Assembly: GCA_943913835.1 (NCBI GenBank)
Contig: CALTZU010000064.1
Location: forward strand, 1-17,571
Origin: an uncultured Rheinheimera sp.
Lineage (GTDB): Bacteria > Pseudomonadota > Gammaproteobacteria > Enterobacterales > Alteromonadaceae
Length of the DNA: 17,571 nt
Direction: 5' to 3'
Part shown: positions 14,751 through 17,571 of the stretch, one piece after another
Position numbering within the stretch: the first letter of the stretch is position 1
Layout: each line of letters begins with the position of its first letter
Translations under genes and position numbers: made by a program
Notes under the pieces: model-generated
What the model was told of the DNA's origin: nothing
Seen by the model: only the letters and a program-made list of their open reading frames with translations
The model's database searches: none

Positions 14751-14781
14751 TTTTGCTGAATGAGCTACAGATTCAGCAAAA
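14751..14781. repeat. 11-bp perfect inverted repeat upstream of lafD
   Basis: TTTTGCTGAAT (14751-14761) and ATTCAGCAAAA (14771-14781) are exact reverse complements with a 9-nt loop. On the minus strand the hairpin ends at the A of ATG 14751. It could affect ribosome access or RNA stability for lafD. Confidence 0.7.
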
Positions 14782-14806
14782 AGCACGCCACAACGTATAT
14801 CAATGA

Positions 14807-14827
14807 TTTATAAGGATTTTATAAGGA
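14807..14827 (+). repeat. Short direct repeat TTTATAAGGA
   Basis: TTTATAAGGA occurs at 14807-14816 and again at 14818-14827 with one base between. No role is evident; it lies inside the repeat-rich gap between fliS and lafD. Confidence 0.5.
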
Positions 14828-14842
14828 GAAATTCAAAGAGGA

Positions 14843-14888
14843 GGAAGTAAAACTTCCGCTAGGCGGAACCAGTGAAAAAACTGGTTCC
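14843..14888. repeat. Cluster of overlapping hairpins in the fliS-lafD gap
   Basis: Three perfect inverted repeats overlap. GGAAGT-AAA-ACTTCC is at 14843-14857. TTCCGC-TAG-GCGGAA is at about 14854-14868. GGAACCAGT-GAAAAA-ACTGGTTCC is at 14865-14888. The middle arm competes with both neighbours. The pattern resembles REP-type or degraded mobile repeats and may also end or stabilise the fliD-fliS transcript. Confidence 0.7.
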
Positions 14889-14901
14889 TCATTAGAACAT
14901 C

Positions 14902-14948
14902 GGGGTCAGAGTAAAATTAAATCTAAGATCTAATTTTACTCTGACCCC
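14902..14948. repeat. 47-bp near-perfect palindrome (REP/MITE-like) behind fliS
   Basis: GGGGTCAGAGTAAAATTA (14902-14919) and TAATTTTACTCTGACCCC (14931-14948) are exact 18-bp reverse complements around an 11-nt centre, which itself holds ATCT-A-AGAT. It starts 8 bp after the fliS stop. The GGGGTCAGAGTAAA type of end is, as far as I recall, a recurrent dispersed motif in gammaproteobacteria. A dispersed REP or miniature element is therefore likely, but only a genome count can show it. It may also act as a transcription attenuator. Confidence 0.75.
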
Positions 14949-14956
14949 AAATTTGA

Positions 14957-15346
14957 TTAAGCCTTGTTCAGTAAGCCTTGCCAGCCTTCTTGCAAATTAG
15001 TCATCACTTCCCGCACATGTTCCAGCTCAGCGACGTTATTTTTCATGCTGGCGCGTAAAATACTGTGGCCGCAATGCTGATACAGGTTATGCATATTCAG
15101 CGCTACTTCGCCGCCTTTTTCCTGATCCAGCGACGCGTCCAGGCCACCAAGAATTTTGAGTAACTTCTCGACACCTGCAGCTTTTTTATCGAACCTTTTG
15201 GCCTGAATATGGCCTTCCACCCGAGCCAGTTCATCCAGGAAACCGTCAAATAGCATCAAGACTAAACTATGAATATCAGCACCAGAGGCTTTTACATTGA
15301 CACTGGTATGTTGGTAGGCCTGATAACCCTGAGCAAAATCTAACAT
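14957..15346 (-). CDS. fliS: Flagellin export chaperone FliS (LafC)
   Basis: FliS binds the C-terminal helix of flagellin and keeps it unfolded for export. The 129-residue product is a typical small helical FliS: GYQAYQHTSVNVKASGADIH at the N-terminus, then SLVLMLFDGFLDELARVEGH (the conserved L-x-LYDG-type motif, here LMLFDGF), and NLYQHCGHSILRAS in the C-terminal half. Two ATG codons are adjacent (15349, 15346). AGAGG lies 4 and 7 nt before them, so the second is favoured. It follows fliD after about a dozen bases. The repeat-rich gap begins right after its stop. Confidence 0.93.
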   Translation of the reverse strand: MLDFAQGYQAYQHTSVNVKASGADIHSLVLMLFDGFLDELARVEGHIQAKRFDKKAAGVEKLLKILGGLDASLDQEKGGEVALNMHNLYQHCGHSILRASMKNNVAELEHVREVMTNLQEGWQGLLNKA

Positions 15347-15359
15347 CATTGCACCTCTG

Positions 15360-16649
15360 TTAACCAAACTGTGACATGGAGCTTTCGAGTTGCGCTATAG
15401 TCACCTGCATTTGGGTAAACTGTGACAGGTAGCGCTTGTACACCAGGTCCATAGAATAATCATGTCGTTTTTGTTTTTCTGTCACCATATCCAGACTGGC
15501 TTGCAAAGTTTGTTGTTTATTCTTCATTAAGCCTGTGCGTTTGGTAAAAGGCTCGATGGACGCCTGCAAACCACTAAACAAACCTGAATCGCCCACCAGC
15601 ATATCTTCAACTTTGGTTGGGCTCTCCGACAAGGCTTTTTCCAGTTTTTTACTGTCGACTGATAAAACACCATTCCGGTCAAACTCAATGCCGACGCTAC
15701 TTAAAGTGGTGCCTTCATAGAGTTTTTGAAAAGACTGGCGCATCTGACTGCTGATACTACGCGCCATGGTGTCTGAGTTTAAACTGGTGTCAGAACTAAT
15801 TTGTTTAACCAGAGCATTGTAACCGTCGACAAACTTTTTCAGTTTTTCTTCAACGGCTTTTGGATCTTGTTCCACTTTAATTTGTACCGGCTGATCGGTA
15901 CCCAACTGAGCTTTTTTCAGATCAATAGTGACGCCGGCTATCACATCTTCCAGTTTATTGCTGGCTGAGGTGACTGTAATAGCATTTTCAGCACCTACTT
16001 TGACTATCGCATCTTGCGCCGCTTTTAACTGAGTTGCCCCAGTAACTGCTGCTGTGATATCAGCACCTGAAGTGTCAGCGCCTGGCACAAAATTCATACT
16101 GATGGCATTGGCAGCACCTGAATCTTTACTGGTTAATACCAGGTAAGATTGAGCACCGCTGCGCACTACAGTCGCCTGTACACCACTGTTATCTTCAGAT
16201 TTGTTAATAGCATTTGCGAAGTCAGATAAGTTAGCTCCAGGATTTAAGCTGGATAAATCAACGGAAAAAGACTCGCCTGCCACTGTCAATTGAAACTGGC
16301 CATCAGCGGGCAAAGTATCAGTGCTATTAAAAGCCAGAGACATCTGATGATTCTGGGCTATCTGCTGCACAAAAATTTCATAATCGCCTGCTACAGCGTC
16401 ACCACCCACTGACACTCCTAACACTGAATCCAGATTGGTTGTGGCTGTGTTCGCTAATAATTCTTTGTCTTTCGTGAAGCTTTTTAGCAGGTCCTGCATA
16501 CTGCTCAGCGATGTTTCCAGTTTTTTGTAAGAAGAAAGCAAAGTAGAGAACCGGTTCTGCTGCGCTTTTAACACGTTATCTTTGCTCGAGCGCTCAATTT
16601 GAGTGTACTGCTGAGCCAGATAGGCGGGATCTATACTGGAGTAGGCCAT
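15360..16649 (-). CDS. fliD: Flagellar filament cap protein FliD (LafB)
   Basis: FliD forms the cap at the filament tip under which flagellin subunits fold. The 429-residue product shows FliD_N (SSIDPAYLAQQYTQIERSS at the start, GDYEIFVQQIAQNHQMSLAF near 88-107). The variable outer domains follow, with an ADITAAVTGATQLKAAQDA segment. FliD_C has KFVDGYNALVKQISSDTSL and SSVGIEFDRNGVLSVDSKKL. A terminal helical region ends LYKRY-like (LVYKRYLSQFTQMQVTIAQL). AGGAAAG lies shortly before ATG 16649. Only about 28 nt separate this start from the lafA terminator, so expression may need read-through or a promoter overlapping that terminator. Confidence 0.96.
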   Translation of the reverse strand: MAYSSIDPAYLAQQYTQIERSSKDNVLKAQQNRFSTLLSSYKKLETSLSSMQDLLKSFTKDKELLANTATTNLDSVLGVSVGGDAVAGDYEIFVQQIAQNHQMSLAFNSTDTLPADGQFQLTVAGESFSVDLSSLNPGANLSDFANAINKSEDNSGVQATVVRSGAQSYLVLTSKDSGAANAISMNFVPGADTSGADITAAVTGATQLKAAQDAIVKVGAENAITVTSASNKLEDVIAGVTIDLKKAQLGTDQPVQIKVEQDPKAVEEKLKKFVDGYNALVKQISSDTSLNSDTMARSISSQMRQSFQKLYEGTTLSSVGIEFDRNGVLSVDSKKLEKALSESPTKVEDMLVGDSGLFSGLQASIEPFTKRTGLMKNKQQTLQASLDMVTEKQKRHDYSMDLVYKRYLSQFTQMQVTIAQLESSMSQFG

Positions 16650-16677
16650 AACGCTTTCCTGCTAAATTCAATTTGGG

Positions 16678-16709
16678 AAAAACCCCACTAAGCCGAAACT
16701 GAGTGGGGT
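16678..16709 (-). terminator. Intrinsic terminator downstream of lafA
   Basis: On the minus strand CCCCACT (16708-16702) pairs with AGTGGGG (16689-16683), extended inward by AG/CT past one mismatch, with a TTTCGG loop. TTTTT follows at once (16682-16678). This is a classic intrinsic terminator about 35 nt after the lafA stop. Confidence 0.88.
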
Positions 16710-16716
16710 GCGGTTA

Positions 16717-16732
16717 GAGCTATCCTTAGCTC
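16717..16732 (-). repeat. Small hairpin in the lafA 3' untranslated region
   Basis: GAGCTA (16717-16722) and TAGCTC (16727-16732) form a 6-bp stem with a 4-nt loop, about 10 nt after the lafA stop and ahead of the terminator. It may protect the abundant flagellin message from 3' decay. Confidence 0.45.
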
Positions 16733-16741
16733 CGGGCTCGA

Positions 16742-17571
16742 TTAACGTAACAGCTGGCTTACCATCTGAGTGGTAGTGTTGGCTGTGCTCAATACAGAAA
16801 TACCTGAGTTCAGTAACAGTTGCTGCTTAGTCATGTTAGACGTTTCTTTCGCGAAGTCTGCATCCATCAGCTGGTCACGGGCAGCACCAGTGTTTTCAGT
16901 CATGTTCGATAAGTTGTTAATAGTGTGGTCCAGACGGTTCATGCTGGCACCCAGCTTAGAACGGGCAGCACCGATGTCCGCGATAAAGCCGTCCAAAGAA
17001 TCAATCTCCGTACGTGCCTTCGTCTGTGAAGTAGCTGCGTCTGTGAGCCACGCTAAGTCCAATAAATCACCAGCAGCACCGCCTGTCACGCTCGTACGGA
17101 TATCTCCAACTTCAGTATCAATATCAACGAGTAAAGTTTCACTGGACGATGCACCGATTTGAAATGTGACATCTGCGGCGAATTTACCAGTAGTAGCTGC
17201 AAATAAATTTGTACCGCTGCCAAACGAAGTATTATTCAATATATTACCCAGCTCAGCTTTAAGCGCCGTATATTCAGAATTAAAAGCTGTATATTCAGTT
17301 TCTGAGTTGGTACCGTTGGCAGCCTGAGTAGCCAGTTCTTTCATACGAAAAGCAATGTTGGTCATCTCATCAAACGCGCCTTCTGCTGTTTGCAGCATAG
17401 AGTTAGCGTTGCTTGCGTTGTTAATTGCAGTTTCCTGACCTACTAACTGAGCGCTCAGACGGCTGGCGATTTGTAAACCTGCAGCATCATCTTTTGCTGA
17501 GTTAATACGGTAACCTGTACCTAAACGCTCTAAAGCTACAGACAAACCATCGTTAGTACGGTTTAACTGAT
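16742..17571 (-). CDS. lafA: Lateral flagellin LafA (N-terminus runs off the right edge)
   Basis: LafA is the filament subunit. The visible 275 residues begin at QLNRTNDGLSVALERLGTGY, so only about 15 N-terminal residues and the start codon lie outside the window. The conserved D0/D1 helices are clear: RINSAKDDAAGLQIASRLSA and INNASNANSMLQTAEGAFDE at the N-side, and LGASMNRLDHTINNLSNMTE, ARDQLMDADFAKETSNMTKQ and a TTTQMVSQLLR end at the C-side. The middle is short, without large D2/D3 domains, as usual for lateral flagellins of about 280-290 residues. The gene is followed by its own terminator, fitting strong separate expression. A TTG within the visible part is not the start, since the homologous helix continues upstream of it. 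Confidence 0.95.
   Translation of the reverse strand, partial: QLNRTNDGLSVALERLGTGYRINSAKDDAAGLQIASRLSAQLVGQETAINNASNANSMLQTAEGAFDEMTNIAFRMKELATQAANGTNSETEYTAFNSEYTALKAELGNILNNTSFGSGTNLFAATTGKFAADVTFQIGASSSETLLVDIDTEVGDIRTSVTGGAAGDLLDLAWLTDAATSQTKARTEIDSLDGFIADIGAARSKLGASMNRLDHTINNLSNMTENTGAARDQLMDADFAKETSNMTKQQLLLNSGISVLSTANTTTQMVSQLLR

Overview
The window is most of a secondary (lateral) flagellar gene cluster from a gammaproteobacterium. Every recognisable gene is on the minus strand, so transcription runs from high to low coordinates. The gene set lafA-fliD-fliS-lafD-fliK-fliL-fliA-motA-motB, fliM-N-P-Q-R-flhB-flhA and motY-lafK-fliE-fliF is that of the lateral systems of Vibrio and Aeromonas. 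Two features mark it as lateral rather than polar. The first is a LafK-type sigma-54 activator next to motY and fliE. The second is a dedicated proton-type MotAB pair with its own sigma-28. The base composition is moderate and the style fits Alteromonadales or relatives (Rheinheimera, Shewanella or Aeromonas-like). The species cannot be fixed from the sequence alone.

Layout, in transcription order. (1) 17571-16742 holds lafA flagellin, lacking only its extreme N-terminus, followed by a clear intrinsic terminator. (2) 16649-14957 holds the filament cap gene fliD and the flagellin chaperone gene fliS. (3) 14956-14740 is a gap dense in inverted repeats, including a 47-bp near-perfect palindrome that looks like a small mobile or REP-type repeat. 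(4) 14739-11968 holds the small FliT-like chaperone lafD, the hook-length protein fliK (lafE), fliL (lafF) and sigma-28 (lafS). (5) 11949-9673 holds the stator genes motA/motB (lafT/lafU) and a PilZ-domain gene placed between the stator and switch genes. (6) 9669-3422 holds the switch proteins fliM and fliN and the export gate fliP-Q-R-flhB-flhA, with frequent 1-4 nt overlaps that suggest translational coupling. (7) 3421-2805 is a 617-base non-coding region. (8) 2804-1 holds the stator ring protein motY, the master regulator lafK, fliE and the start of fliF, which runs off the window.

The most notable signal is in the non-coding region at 2805-3421. It contains a well-matched cyclic-di-GMP-I (GEMM-I) riboswitch aptamer on the minus strand, about 190 nt upstream of motY-lafK-fliE-fliF. 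Downstream of it are mutually exclusive hairpins and a T-tract that could form the expression platform. Together with the PilZ gene between motB and fliM, this suggests that c-di-GMP acts on the lateral system twice: on synthesis of its top regulator, and possibly on motor function. The regulatory model is inference. The aptamer consensus and the PilZ motif are visible directly.
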